A DNA stretch of 64,000 nucleotides from Xenorhabdus nematophila ATCC 19061. Its GTDB lineage: Bacteria > Pseudomonadota > Gammaproteobacteria > Enterobacterales > Enterobacteriaceae. A model generated the notes under the pieces. It saw only the letters and a program-made list of their open reading frames with translations. It had not been told where the DNA came from and did no database searches. How positions within the stretch are numbered: position 1 is the first letter of the stretch; every line of letters begins with the position of its first letter. Made by a program: the position numbers and the translations under genes. The DNA is taken from the NCBI RefSeq assembly GCF_000252955.1, contig NC_014170.1, positions 1 through 64,000 on the forward strand, written 5' to 3'. Positions 35,676 to 43,408 of the stretch are shown here, piece by piece.

Positions 35676-35699
35676 ATCACGGCATCATAAAATGCAACC
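35676..35699 (-). promoter_or_regulatory. Promoter region of the lipoprotein gene with TCATAAAATG motif
   Basis: ATATCACGGCATCATAAAATG lies about 60 nt upstream of the lipoprotein ATG on the opposite strand. The core TCATAAAATG also occurs at parA and twice at 3.4-3.65 kb. Confidence 0.4.
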
Positions 35700-35705
35700 A
35701 TAAAA

Positions 35706-35735
35706 GACAAAAAAAGCCCCTCAGGTGAGGGGCAA
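35706..35735 (-). terminator. Terminator of the DUF1845-like gene
   Basis: Read on the minus strand, TTTGCCCCTC-ACCT-GAGGGGC is followed by seven T. Confidence 0.8.
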
Positions 35736-35749
35736 AGGTTTGGGCTGGG

Positions 35750-36391
35750 TTATGCTGCTTTCGTTTTTTCGGCTTCGTCTGCGATTTCTTTGTCGCCAGT
35801 TTCAGATTCAGGAGCTGCTTGTGCCACTTCACCTTCTTTACCTTTGGTGTGTGCGGAAATACGAGCTCGTTTCTCGATGCCGATGATGCGACCTGCCAGT
35901 TTGATGAGGCGCTGTTGCCATTGATAGGTCGCGTCAGTGCGCTGCTTGCTGGTCAGAACGGTGTTTAACCAGAGTGTGTCAACGATCCCCATCAGTTTGT
36001 CCAGCTTACGGATCAGGTGCGCGAACTGGGCAACTTGGGGAGAGTTAATCTCGATGGTGTATTCGTTCGGGTTGGTATAGCCCGGCATCATGTCGATGCC
36101 GTTATCTTCCATCAGTTTGTTGAGTTGGGCGGTGGCTTTGTCCAGATCTTCGGAGACCTTGGAAATTTGTTCCAGGATGACGGTTTCAACCTGGTCGATT
36201 TCATCCTGCTCACCGATGATACGAAGGATAACGTCGATGGAGAACAGAGAGTTGGAAACTCGCTCAAAGCTCCGCTCCATGACTCGCTGAGCCTGGAGGC
36301 TATTCACTTTCAATGCTTGTTTGAAAATAGGGCGAGAGTAGTGGTTGCTACGGTCGCTGTTTGTGTCCACTGCTGCTTGTGCTTCTGCCAT
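35750..36391 (-). CDS. DUF1845-like protein
   Basis: A 213-aa, mostly helical protein (start MAEAQAAVDTNSDRSNHYSRP, with AGGAG 8 nt upstream at 36391). It resembles the DUF1845 family seen in integrating conjugative elements and IncA/C plasmids; function unknown. The C-terminal 35 residues are low-complexity E/K/A. An earlier in-frame start at 36466 would add a signal-like peptide but lacks a ribosome site. It is divergent from the long accessory operon, and the AcaCD-like box at 36474 lies between them. Confidence 0.65.
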   Translation of the reverse strand: MAEAQAAVDTNSDRSNHYSRPIFKQALKVNSLQAQRVMERSFERVSNSLFSIDVILRIIGEQDEIDQVETVILEQISKVSEDLDKATAQLNKLMEDNGIDMMPGYTNPNEYTIEINSPQVAQFAHLIRKLDKLMGIVDTLWLNTVLTSKQRTDATYQWQQRLIKLAGRIIGIEKRARISAHTKGKEGEVAQAAPESETGDKEIADEAEKTKAA

Positions 36392-36473
36392 TAGAGATAC
36401 TCCTAGATTTGAGGTACAGATAAACGCACTGGAAAGGATAAATGCGGTCAATCTGTAACCTGACATCCCGAAG

Positions 36474-36496
36474 TGCCCAAAATGGACAGTTACAGC
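36474..36496 (+). promoter_or_regulatory. AcaCD-like box at the start of the accessory region
   Basis: TGCCCAAAATGGAC followed by AGTTACAGCG. It lies about 85 nt before the first pseudoknot element, consistent with a transcript that starts between them. Confidence 0.65.
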
Positions 36497-36558
36497 GTTT
36501 TCTCTTGAGCAAAGGTGAGCTATATTTGAACCATCTTAGTCGCCCTGCGGCTATAGGT

Positions 36559-36587
36559 GAGATAGCTGGTCTCCAAAAACAAACAGC
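36559..36587 (+). ncRNA. Pseudoknot-like leader element, copy 1
   Basis: Stem GAGA/TCTC (36559-36562 with 36570-36573) closes the loop TAGCTGG. After an A-rich linker, CAGC (36584-36587) can pair with GCTG of the loop, forming an H-type pseudoknot. The stem differs from other copies (GCGA/TCGC, GAGG/CCTC) with pairing kept. Confidence 0.65.
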
Positions 36588-36618
36588 ATCTAGCTTTATG
36601 CCGTATGGCATTACTTAA

Positions 36619-36683
36619 CCCCAAACCGGGGGCTTCTCCCGGTTTCCGGGTGTTGCCCCTGATTATTCTATAGGAGCAACACC
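36619..36683 (+). promoter_or_regulatory. SD-switch leader of the 106-aa membrane protein gene
   Basis: Hairpin AAACCGGG/CCCGGTTT (36623-36630 with 36638-36645), then the anti-SD strand GGTGTTGC (36649-36656) that pairs perfectly with GCAACACC (36676-36683) directly before the ATG. Confidence 0.7.
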
Positions 36684-37004
36684 ATGCACATCATCACTTT
36701 CATTGTAGTTCTGCTTGCATCTCTGGGCGCACTGTACGTTGGCGCGAAGGTATTTGCATTTTCCTTCATCGCTCTCGCTAAAGTGTTCCAGCGTATCGGT
36801 TTGTTCCTTTGGAACAAATTCGCAGTCCCTGCAATGCGGTCTGTACAGGCCGTCATAAAAGAACGTGCTGCTAAGGCTGAGCAAGCCAAAGTAGCCGTTG
36901 AGCCTGAGGTAACTCAAGTTCAAGAAGCCGCTAAACAAGAACCTGATTGGGATTATCTCGAAATCCCTACTTACCTTCGTAAGGGTAAGGATCTTGTTTG
37001 GTAA
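36684..37004 (+). CDS. Membrane protein, 106 aa
   Basis: The N-terminal half is hydrophobic (IITFIVVLLASLGALYVGAKVFAFSFIALA), and the C-terminal half is charged and faces the cytoplasm or periplasm (KERAAKAEQAKVAVE...EPDWDYLEIPTYL). Family unknown. It is the first gene of the accessory region, with AcaCD-like box, pseudoknot element and SD-switch leader in that order upstream. Confidence 0.65.
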   Translation: MHIITFIVVLLASLGALYVGAKVFAFSFIALAKVFQRIGLFLWNKFAVPAMRSVQAVIKERAAKAEQAKVAVEPEVTQVQEAAKQEPDWDYLEIPTYLRKGKDLVW

Positions 37005-37038
37005 TTACTGTCGCTGAGTAATCTTCGACACTTTCAAA

Positions 37039-37099
37039 CCCATCGGGGCAATCATACCCCGACGGGGATGTTGCCCCTTTTTTGCTTAGGAGCAACATC
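37039..37099 (+). promoter_or_regulatory. SD-switch leader of a 30-aa peptide gene
   Basis: Hairpin CCCATCGGGG/CCCCGACGGG (37039-37048 with 37057-37066, 9 of 10 pairs), anti-SD strand GATGTTGC (37067-37074), SD strand GCAACATC (37092-37099), perfect 8 bp. The hairpin apex GGCAATCAT resembles the SD strand. Confidence 0.72.
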
Positions 37100-37192
37100 A
37101 TGGAAATCGCTATCATCGCTATGTGTATCCCTACTGGTTGGGCAATCTCTCGTCCTTTCGTGAGAATCGCTGAATCGTTTGGTTACTGCTGA
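37100..37192 (+). CDS. 30-aa hydrophobic peptide
   Basis: A very small gene supported mainly by its perfectly formed leader and its SD (TTAGGAGCAACATC). The peptide (MEIAIIAMCIPTGWAISRPF...) has a hydrophobic start and two Cys. It is too short for family assignment. A strong hairpin terminator follows. Confidence 0.6.
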   Translation: MEIAIIAMCIPTGWAISRPFVRIAESFGYC

Positions 37193-37202
37193 TAGTCAAC
37201 GA

Positions 37203-37230
37203 AAAGAGAGGGGGAAACCCCTCTCTTTCT
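37203..37230 (+). terminator. End-of-unit hairpin
   Basis: AAAGAGAGGGG-GAAA-CCCCTCTCTTT then CT. It closes the two-gene unit; similar G-rich/C-rich hairpins followed by CTTTC or CTTCTC end other units in this region. Confidence 0.6.
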
Positions 37231-37242
37231 GGTCAAGCCTCT

Positions 37243-37294
37243 GTGGCTTGTCCTCAAAGTCTTCTGGTTTCAGTTTGCTTTGACGACAAGCTAC
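37243..37294 (+). promoter_or_regulatory. 17-bp imperfect hairpin before a small gene
   Basis: GTGGCTTGTCCTCAAAG (37243-37259) and CTTTGACGACAAGCTAC (37278-37294) pair over 17 positions with one mismatch and one G-U. It lies directly before the ribosome site of the 61-aa gene, which lacks the usual SD-switch leader. Confidence 0.55.
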
Positions 37295-37308
37295 AGGGGG
37301 GATGTCGA

Positions 37309-37494
37309 ATGCAACAGAATCTTCATGTTTACGACGATCACGCAGGCATCATCTATCTAGCTGATGGACGCGAGGTGAAATTTGATCCGAAACTGTATTC
37401 CAGCGCCTATCTGGCGCACAGCGAAGCAGTGAAATGGGCCAAAGAAACTGGGGTCATTGGTCAAGACGACGATGTGGTGATGTTCGTCCATTGA
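37309..37494 (+). CDS. 61-aa unknown protein
   Basis: MQQNLHVYDDHAGIIYLADG... is a small acidic protein with no recognised motif. ATG 37309 follows GGGGGATGTCGA; a longer in-frame reading would pass through the upstream hairpin and is unlikely. Confidence 0.6.
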   Translation: MQQNLHVYDDHAGIIYLADGREVKFDPKLYSSAYLAHSEAVKWAKETGVIGQDDDVVMFVH

Positions 37495-37498
37495 GGGA

Positions 37499-37523
37499 GT
37501 AGCCTCTCCTGGAGGCTACTCTT
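37499..37523 (+). terminator. End-of-unit hairpin
   Basis: GAGTAGCCTC-TCCTG-GAGGCTACTC follows the stop of the 61-aa gene within a few bases and is followed by TTCTCGCTC rather than a pure T-run. Confidence 0.5.
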
Positions 37524-37535
37524 CTCGCTCAAAGA

Positions 37536-37649
37536 AGTCTTCTTACTCATGGTAAAACCATCAGTAAGCAGATTTTGTTCTCTCCGGAGAGCGAAAACGT
37601 GTGATAGCTGGTCGCCAAAAACAAACAGCAAATTAACGTTAATTTACTA
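37536..37649 (+). repeat. 114-bp direct repeat, copy 1
   Basis: By eye this block differs at three positions from 59503-59616. It holds a hairpin (CTTACT...AGTAAG), a palindromic hairpin CTCTCCGGAGAG, the pseudoknot element and the palindrome AAATTAACGTTAATTT. A shorter version (from GATTTTG on) lies at 41905-41982. Confidence 0.8.
37601..37629 (+). ncRNA. Pseudoknot-like leader element, copy 2
   Basis: Stem GTGA/TCGC (37601-37604 with 37612-37615, one G-U), loop TAGCTGG, linker CAAAAACAAA, then CAGC (37626-37629) complementary to GCTG of the loop. Confidence 0.65.
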
Positions 37650-37650
37650 G

Positions 37651-37712
37651 CCCAACCGGGCGCATCCTCCCGGTTCGGGACGTGGTGCGCCTGTCAATTT
37701 AGGAGCGCACCT
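37651..37712 (+). promoter_or_regulatory. SD-switch leader of the CobS-like gene
   Basis: Hairpin CCCAACCGGG/CCCGGTTCGGG (37651-37660 with 37669-37679), loop CGCATCCT, anti-SD strand GGTGCGC (37684-37690), SD strand GCGCACC (37705-37711). GCGCATC at the loop can pair with the same anti-SD strand over 7 positions, so the two pairings exclude each other. Confidence 0.75.
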
Positions 37713-38681
37713 ATGTCTCAATATACTCAATTCTTAGTAAGCAAGGTTTTCGGTATGCCTAGCATTCCGGAGAAGGTAACTGCCATCGGCTATGCTGACG
37801 GCTCGCACCCTTTTATCCCTGCCACTGATACCAACTACGTTTTCCGCAAAGAGTTTCTGCGAGAGGTTTTGGCCTATCTTAAAGAACCTGGCGGTGACGC
37901 ACTGTTCGTAACCGGCCCTACCGGGTCTGGTAAAACCTCTGGTATCACCGAGATCGCTGGTCGTCTCAACTGGCCTGTTCAGCAAATCACTGCCCACGGG
38001 CGGATGGAGCTGACAGATCTGATTGGACATCACGCTCTGGTCGCGGAAAAACCAGGTCAACCACCTGTCATGAAGTTCATGTATGGACCTCTGGCAGTTG
38101 CTATGCGTGAAGGTCATCTACTCCTCATCAACGAGGTGGATTTGGCCGACCCTGCCGAGCTGGCTGGTCTCAACGATGTCCTTGAAGGACGTCCTCTTGT
38201 GACCGCTCAGAATGGTGGCGAAATCATCAAACCACACCCAATGTTTCGTGTGGTCGTTACTGGTAACTCTACGGGTTCCGGTGATGCTTCTGGTTTGTAC
38301 CAGGGGGTGATGATGCAGAACCTCGCAGCTATGGATCGCTATCGTTTCACCAAAGTAGGGTATGCGGATGAGGAAGCTGAACTCAGCATTCTTGGCCGTG
38401 TTACTCCGAAACTTCCGGAAAATGTACGGAAGGGAATGGTTCGGATTGCTAATCAGGTCCGCAAACTGTTTCTTGGTGAAAACGGTGAAGATGGTCAGCT
38501 CAGCATCACCATGTCCACCCGGACGTTGGTGCGTTGGGCGAAACTGTCTCTTGCGTTCCGAGGTGCCCCAAATGCTCTTGAATACGCCCTGGATCAAGCT
38601 TTGCTTATCCGTGCGGCCAAAGAGGAGCGTGAAGCCATCCTGCGTGTTGCGAAGGATGTGTTTGGGGACCAATGGCGCTAA
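37713..38681 (+). CDS. MoxR/CobS-like AAA+ ATPase
   Basis: A 322-aa AAA+ ATPase with Walker A GPTGSGKTS near residue 68, Walker B HLLLINEVDLAD near 139 and sensor 1 VVVTGNSTGSGD near 186. Proteins of this type work with a von Willebrand A partner as a chelatase-like or remodelling pair. Here the likely partners are the DUF3150-like gene (42046) and the VWA gene (43409). The name CobS is only by similarity; no cobalamin genes are present. Confidence 0.85.
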   Translation: MSQYTQFLVSKVFGMPSIPEKVTAIGYADGSHPFIPATDTNYVFRKEFLREVLAYLKEPGGDALFVTGPTGSGKTSGITEIAGRLNWPVQQITAHGRMELTDLIGHHALVAEKPGQPPVMKFMYGPLAVAMREGHLLLINEVDLADPAELAGLNDVLEGRPLVTAQNGGEIIKPHPMFRVVVTGNSTGSGDASGLYQGVMMQNLAAMDRYRFTKVGYADEEAELSILGRVTPKLPENVRKGMVRIANQVRKLFLGENGEDGQLSITMSTRTLVRWAKLSLAFRGAPNALEYALDQALLIRAAKEEREAILRVAKDVFGDQWR

Positions 38682-38691
38682 GGGGTGACGC

Positions 38692-39597
38692 ATGAATAAA
38701 AATCACTGTTTGTGCCGTCGTTACACATTCAAAGATGCGTTAACGTTGGAAACATTCGAGGTATTTATTGGCTACAAAGCTCTCCGGGAGCCCAGCTCCT
38801 CGGAGCCAGGTCAATTCACGATGGTTAAGCTAAACCGAACCGTCACTGATGGGAAAGCTGAAAACTGGTCTGAGATAAAGCTCGAAGGACCTTTTGAAGC
38901 CAACGGACCAGACACGATCCCAATGTCCTACAAGGACAAAGAAAGCCAGTATGTGTCACAGTTTCTCAGCCAGGGATACACCTTTCTGGATGAGGTGCTG
39001 ATAAACGCAGAGACACAGACTGTGCTGGAAGGGGGAAATGTTTCAGCCGTACAAACAACCAGATTAGGATCTCTAAACTGGCTGTTGTCTCCGCCCTCTG
39101 AGTTACCTCCTGGCGACATAAACCTCTTCAAGGGTTTTGTAGCTGGGATATTTGCCAAAGGAGCCAGTTTAATCGGCTTTGAGGTTGCTCGGAATGAAGG
39201 CTCTAACGACTTGCTGCCCTGTGTGCTAATGCGTACAAGCAGCGGTTATGAGCTTGGGGTGAGCACTGGTCTTGGCGAGAACACTATCCATCCAGCAACG
39301 CTGGAAGGCGCTGGTGAACTCCGCCCTGAACATGGTCACAAACCCCTGCTGATGTTGGTTTACCTACAACAGCGTTTCGCGGATGACTTTTCAAACGTAG
39401 ATAAGCCGCTGGTGGCATTCTGTGATGAACAGGGTGTTACCTTCGACTACGAGCGTTTTGATTCACTAAACCCCCTCATTGAACGGTTTGGTTTCAGCTA
39501 CGACGAAGTAAGAGCGGATGCAGAAAGGCTTGGCCTTGTATCTGAGCTGATTCGGCTGGCAGAGATCGACTCCGAACAAGAGGATCACTTTTTTTAA
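38692..39597 (+). CDS. 301-aa unknown protein
   Basis: A soluble protein with an acidic C-terminus (EIDSEQEDHFF). It lies 10 nt after the CobS-like gene, with GGGGTGACGC as ribosome site and no SD-switch leader, so it is probably translated with the ATPase. No family recognised. Confidence 0.65.
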   Translation: MNKNHCLCRRYTFKDALTLETFEVFIGYKALREPSSSEPGQFTMVKLNRTVTDGKAENWSEIKLEGPFEANGPDTIPMSYKDKESQYVSQFLSQGYTFLDEVLINAETQTVLEGGNVSAVQTTRLGSLNWLLSPPSELPPGDINLFKGFVAGIFAKGASLIGFEVARNEGSNDLLPCVLMRTSSGYELGVSTGLGENTIHPATLEGAGELRPEHGHKPLLMLVYLQQRFADDFSNVDKPLVAFCDEQGVTFDYERFDSLNPLIERFGFSYDEVRADAERLGLVSELIRLAEIDSEQEDHFF

Positions 39598-39682
39598 CCC
39601 TAACGGAGGCTACTCCCTGTTAGGAAAGTTGGCCCTGTCCAAATAACTTGGCTGGCGGGTAACACCGCTAGTTCTTACTAAA

Positions 39683-39756
39683 CCCTACGGGGGCACCGAT
39701 GCCCCGATGGGGTCATGGTGTCCTCAAACCGTTCATTAGTGAATAGGAGAAACACC
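39683..39756 (+). promoter_or_regulatory. SD-switch leader of bet
   Basis: Hairpin CCCTACGGGG/CCCCGATGGGG (39683-39692 with 39702-39712), loop GCACCGATG imitates the end of the SD strand (ACACCATG). Anti-SD strand GGTGTCCT (39717-39724) faces AGG (39745) and ACACC (39752-39756). Confidence 0.7.
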
Positions 39757-40749
39757 ATGTCTGATAGCAAATCTCTTGTAACCCGTATCGCTGAACGTTT
39801 TGGTGTTGACACCCGAAAGTTCTATGACACGTTGAAGGCTACAGCGTTCAAACAGCGAGATGGTAGCGCACCGACCGATGAGCAGATGATGACGCTCTTG
39901 ATCGTGGCTGAACAATACGGCTTGAACCCTTTCACTCGGGAAATCTATGCGTTTCCTGATAAGCAAAATGGGATTATTCCGGTTGTAGGCGTTGATGGTT
40001 GGAGCCGTATCATCAACGATCATCCCCAGTATGATGGCGTCGAGTTCGTTTACGCGGACAAGATGATCAGAATGCAAGGCGCGAACGTTGAGTGTCCTGA
40101 GTGGATAGAATGCGTGATTTACCGTAAGGACAGATCTCGCCCTATCCGGATCAAGGAGTTCATTGACGAAGTTTACCGAGAGCCAGTGCAGAAACATGGG
40201 CAACACGGCCCTTATGTTGTCACTGGTCCTTGGCAAACACACACCAAGCGTCAACTCCGGCACAAGTCACTGATCCAGTGTTCTCGTGTCGCTTTTGGCT
40301 TCTCCGGTATTTACGACCAAGATGAAGCTGAACGTATTCGTGAAATGGAACAAGCATCAGCCATTAACCCGGCTATTGCCAACCTCCCTTCACCGACGCA
40401 AGTTCATAGCCAAGAGCCTTTGGCTATCGAGCATAAAGAGCTTGATCCGATCCTGACCAAACTCGCAAATCGCGCTATTGCTGAAAAAGCATGGTCTGCG
40501 GCGCATGAGTATGTGAAGGGACGGTATGAAGGTTCGGAATTGCAATATGCGACTCAATTTCTTCGTGAGAAGGAATTGGATCAAATGGAGCCACCGAAGC
40601 CTGACTACCAGGAAACGCATGAGCAAGAGCCCATCATCGCTGGTGGCTCAGCTAATGCAAAGCCTGGTGCCGATGAAGTGCCGCCTTTGAGTGACGAGGA
40701 CATGATCCCCGTAGCAGAAGAGGAGGGCGCAGAAGGGCATTACTACTAA
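39757..40749 (+). CDS. bet: Bet-like single-strand annealing protein (RecT/Red-beta family)
   Basis: A 330-aa recombinase whose N-terminal two thirds match the Red-beta type (LLIVAEQYGLNPFTREIYAF, IIPVVGVDGWSRIINDHPQYDG, HKSLIQCSRVAFGFSGIYD), with an acidic, variable C-terminus. With the exonuclease gene that follows it would form the homologous recombination pair known in SXT and IncA/C elements. ATG 39757 follows AGGAGAAACACC; a longer in-frame start at 39715 lies inside the leader and is rejected. Confidence 0.9.
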   Translation: MSDSKSLVTRIAERFGVDTRKFYDTLKATAFKQRDGSAPTDEQMMTLLIVAEQYGLNPFTREIYAFPDKQNGIIPVVGVDGWSRIINDHPQYDGVEFVYADKMIRMQGANVECPEWIECVIYRKDRSRPIRIKEFIDEVYREPVQKHGQHGPYVVTGPWQTHTKRQLRHKSLIQCSRVAFGFSGIYDQDEAERIREMEQASAINPAIANLPSPTQVHSQEPLAIEHKELDPILTKLANRAIAEKAWSAAHEYVKGRYEGSELQYATQFLREKELDQMEPPKPDYQETHEQEPIIAGGSANAKPGADEVPPLSDEDMIPVAEEEGAEGHYY

Positions 40750-40811
40750 CCCCAACGGGGGGGACTCCCCCGTTGGGGGAGATCTCCCTCCTAACCACTG
40801 GAGAGAGGTCC
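40750..40811 (+). promoter_or_regulatory. SD-switch leader of exo
   Basis: Hairpin CCCCAACGGGGG/CCCCCGTTGGGG (40750-40761 with 40767-40778), perfect 12 bp, begins with the base after the bet stop codon. CTCC (about 40788) can pair with GGAG (40800-40803). Confidence 0.65.
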
Positions 40812-41847
40812 ATGAAAATAGTCAACCTATCGCAACGCGAGGAAGATTGGCTTGATTGGCGGCGTCAAGGTGTAACAGCCACTGACGCCGCTATCCTGCT
40901 CAACCGGTCTCCCTACAAAACACGATGGAGACTGTGGGCCGAGAAGACTGGGTATGCGCGTGAAGTCGATCTGAGTCTTAATCCGCTGGTTCGCCGGGGG
41001 ATAGAAAACGAAGATGCCGCAAGACGTGCTTTTGAGGGATGCCGCAAGACGTGCTTTTGAGGAGAAGTATGATGACATGCTCCTCCCTGCCTGTGTTCAA
41101 TCGGTTCAATACCCGCTCATGAGGGCCTCCCTGGATGGCCTGAGAGATAACGGGGAACCCGTCGAGCTGAAAAGCCCGAGTGCTACTGTATGGGAAGATG
41201 TTTGTGCTGAGAAAGCAAACAGCAAGGCATACCAGCTTTATTACCCGCAGGTGCAACACCAACTCCTGGTTACGGGTGCTAAGCAAGGTTGGTTAGTCTT
41301 CTACTTTGAAGGACAGATAAAGGAGTTTCCAATACTCCGAGATGAAGCCATGATTAAAGAAATCTTGGCTGAGGCTAAAAAGTTCTGGCAACAGGTAGTA
41401 GACAAGAAGGAACCTGATAAAGATCCAGAGAGAGACTTATACATACCGCAAGGTGGTGAGGTCAATTGTTGGATTGCTGCTGCTGAGGAATACCGCCTCT
41501 ATGATGCTGAGATTCAGGAGCTTAAACAGCGACTGACTGAGCTTCAAGAAAGGCAAAAACCTCATCTCGAAACCATGAAGTCCCTCATGGGGGAATACTT
41601 CCATGCCGACTACTGCGGCGTGATGGTGACGAGATACAAAGCGGCTGGTCGGGTAGACTACAAAAAACTGCTTGCTGACAAAGCATCAGGTGTTAAGCCT
41701 GAGGATATTGACCAGTACAGAGAGAAGTCATCCGAACGGTGCCGTGTAACGGTTACTGGTTCGGTGAAACCACGGTACATTGTTGATGAGGACGTACTTG
41801 CTCCTCTTGATGATCTGCCGGAAGAAGTAGTTACATGCTACTGGTAA
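40812..41847 (+). pseudogene. exo: exo, lambda-type exonuclease, frameshifted by a tandem duplication
   Basis: The gene would encode a lambda-exonuclease/YqaJ-type alkaline exonuclease. Frame 1 (from ATG 40812, MKIVNLSQREEDWLDWRRQGVT...) runs to a stop at 41060, and another frame (from 41014) continues ...DAARRAFEEKYDDMLLPACV... to 41847. The cause is visible: 25 bases (41013-41037) are repeated exactly at 41038-41062. Removing one copy joins the two parts into about 337 aa, the expected length. Key motifs survive (GVTATDAAILL; VELKSPSATVWED; YYPQVQHQLLV). Inactive as read, but one slip restores it. Confidence 0.88.
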
Positions 41848-41867
41848 GTGGGGGATTTTCCCCCGCT
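41848..41867 (+). terminator. End-of-unit hairpin
   Basis: GTGGGGGA-TTT-TCCCCCGC followed by TTTCCC, immediately after the exo stop. Confidence 0.5.
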
Positions 41868-41904
41868 TTCCCTTGGAGATTCTGAGAGTCTTCAACGGAA
41901 AGGA

Positions 41905-41982
41905 GATTTTGTTCTCTTCGGAGAGCGAAAATGTGCGATAGCTGGTCGCCAAAAACAAACAGCAAATTAACGTTAATTTACT
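41905..41982 (+). repeat. Shorter copy of the 114-bp repeat
   Basis: Shares the sequence from GATTTTG to ACGTTAATTTACT with the blocks at 37.6 and 59.6 kb, including the palindromic hairpin, pseudoknot element and AAATTAACGTTAATTT. Confidence 0.75.
41935..41963 (+). ncRNA. Pseudoknot-like leader element, copy 3
   Basis: Stem GCGA/TCGC (41935-41938 with 41946-41949), loop TAGCTGG, A-rich linker, CAGC (41960-41963) complementary to the loop. Confidence 0.65.
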
Positions 41983-41984
41983 GG

Positions 41985-42045
41985 CCCTACCGGGCGCATC
42001 CGCCCGGTTCGGGACGTGGTGCGCCCCCAACTTTTGGAGTGCATC
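41985..42045 (+). promoter_or_regulatory. SD-switch leader of the DUF3150-like gene
   Basis: Hairpin CCCTACCGGG/CCCGGTTCGGG (41985-41994 with 42003-42013), anti-SD strand GGTGCGC (42018-42024), SD strand GTGCATC (42039-42045). The loop GCGCATCC imitates the SD strand. Confidence 0.73.
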
Positions 42046-43323
42046 ATGACTAAAGTGAACCATCTACAAAGCCTTTGTGTTATCCACGTTGACTTTGACA
42101 TTTGGAGCGGACAAACACGTTTGTCTGCATCTGACCTAAAGCTGGGTGAGGGTGGTGAAATACCACCTGAGAAAGTCGCTCAACTAGGAAGTAAAAAAAT
42201 CTGTGATCCGGCGAAGCTGAAAGGCTTTCATCGCCTGAAAACAGAAACTCGTCGTCTCCTGCTGAAATTCGGTATGCCGTTTATGAACGGATTTGCCGTC
42301 CCTGTCAGCAGGACCGATGAAATCTGTAACAAGCTGAATGACATCAACTACCAGTTCAACCAATTGAAACAGGATTTCATCAACGGTTATAACAAAGCTG
42401 TGGATGAATGGTGTCAGGAAAACCCTGAATACGAACGAGCCATACGCGCTGGAGTCCTTCCAAAGGAAACGGTCGAAGAGCGGATTGGTTTTGAATATCA
42501 GGTGTTCATGATTCAGCCGGTGAACGAGGATGAGGCTAACGCTAAGCGCCTTAACCGCAAGGTTGAGCGTCTGGGTGACGATCTTGTCTCCGAAGTAGTT
42601 CAGGAAGCAAATAAGTTCTATATGGAACGTTTGGCAGGTCGAGACCAATGTGCGGTTACGACACGACAAACCCTCCGTAATATCCGCGATAAAGTGGATG
42701 GGCTTAGCTTCTTGAACAGCGCTTTTAACCCTTTGGTCAAGCTGCTCGATCAGACCCTTCGTGGCTACGAGCAACATGCTGATGGTCGTAACATCGTTGC
42801 ACCTTTCTTTTATCAGGTCGTGGCCGCAGTGCTGATCATGAGCGAAAGGGAACGCATCGAAGAGTATGCCAACGGTTCGATCACTGTAGAGGGAATGGCT
42901 CTTAACATTGGCGGTTCGGAAGCCCATATGGGGGACCGTTCTAAAAATGAAAAAGCCGGACTGGAAAGCGATAAAGCTGGTGAGTCTACCCTCGTACTAA
43001 AGGGTGACAACACTGTGCAGCAACAGGTAGGTGGTGCTGGCGCTGTTCAATCTGAACAGACCAACAACGGTGGTGACGCCGTTGACCTGGATGAAGACAT
43101 TGACAGCTTCTTCAAGAATTTTGCAGAACGAGGTGAGGGCGAGTCGGAAGATGACCCCAATGCCGGTGATGCTGTTCAAGATGAATACGTTGATGTTGAG
43201 GATGAGCCTGTTTTACCTGAGGAAACTCTGGTAGAACCCGAACCCATCCAAGAGGAGCCTGCTACGGAGCCTCTCAACCAGGAACCGCCTAAAACTGACG
43301 ATGATGGTGACTTTTTCTTTTAA
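42046..43323 (+). CDS. DUF3150-like protein
   Basis: A 425-aa cytoplasmic protein. Residues 1-300 (LLLKFGMPFMNGFAVPVSRTDEICNKL...) resemble DUF3150 proteins, which travel with MoxR-type ATPases and VWA proteins. The last 120 residues are a very acidic, low-complexity tail ending DDDGDFFF. It lies between exo and the VWA gene and probably works with both the CobS-like and VWA proteins. Exact role unknown. Confidence 0.7.
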   Translation: MTKVNHLQSLCVIHVDFDIWSGQTRLSASDLKLGEGGEIPPEKVAQLGSKKICDPAKLKGFHRLKTETRRLLLKFGMPFMNGFAVPVSRTDEICNKLNDINYQFNQLKQDFINGYNKAVDEWCQENPEYERAIRAGVLPKETVEERIGFEYQVFMIQPVNEDEANAKRLNRKVERLGDDLVSEVVQEANKFYMERLAGRDQCAVTTRQTLRNIRDKVDGLSFLNSAFNPLVKLLDQTLRGYEQHADGRNIVAPFFYQVVAAVLIMSERERIEEYANGSITVEGMALNIGGSEAHMGDRSKNEKAGLESDKAGESTLVLKGDNTVQQQVGGAGAVQSEQTNNGGDAVDLDEDIDSFFKNFAERGEGESEDDPNAGDAVQDEYVDVEDEPVLPEETLVEPEPIQEEPATEPLNQEPPKTDDDGDFFF

Positions 43324-43343
43324 TAGTCACTTCAACTAAACCG

Positions 43344-43408
43344 ACCCGGAGGGGATAGCCATCCCCTCTAGGGGGTGGACTGTCTCCTTCTCAATCAGGA
43401 GAAAAGAT
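43344..43408 (+). promoter_or_regulatory. SD-switch leader of the VWA gene
   Basis: Hairpin GAGGGGAT/ATCCCCTC (43349-43356 with 43361-43368) with outer ACCC/GGGT, then TCTCCT (43383-43388) pairing with the SD AGGAGA (43397-43402). Confidence 0.7.

Noticed and set aside
36559..36587. preQ1-I riboswitch
   Set aside because: Only the general H-type shape agrees; the conserved preQ1 loop and tail bases are not present, and the genes downstream are not queuosine genes.
39715..39756. N-terminal extension of bet
   Set aside because: Lies within the SD-switch leader; ATG 39757 has AGGAG upstream.
42184..42927. 247-codon minus-strand frame opposite the DUF3150-like gene
   Set aside because: Shadow frame; the plus strand has leader, SD and family similarity.
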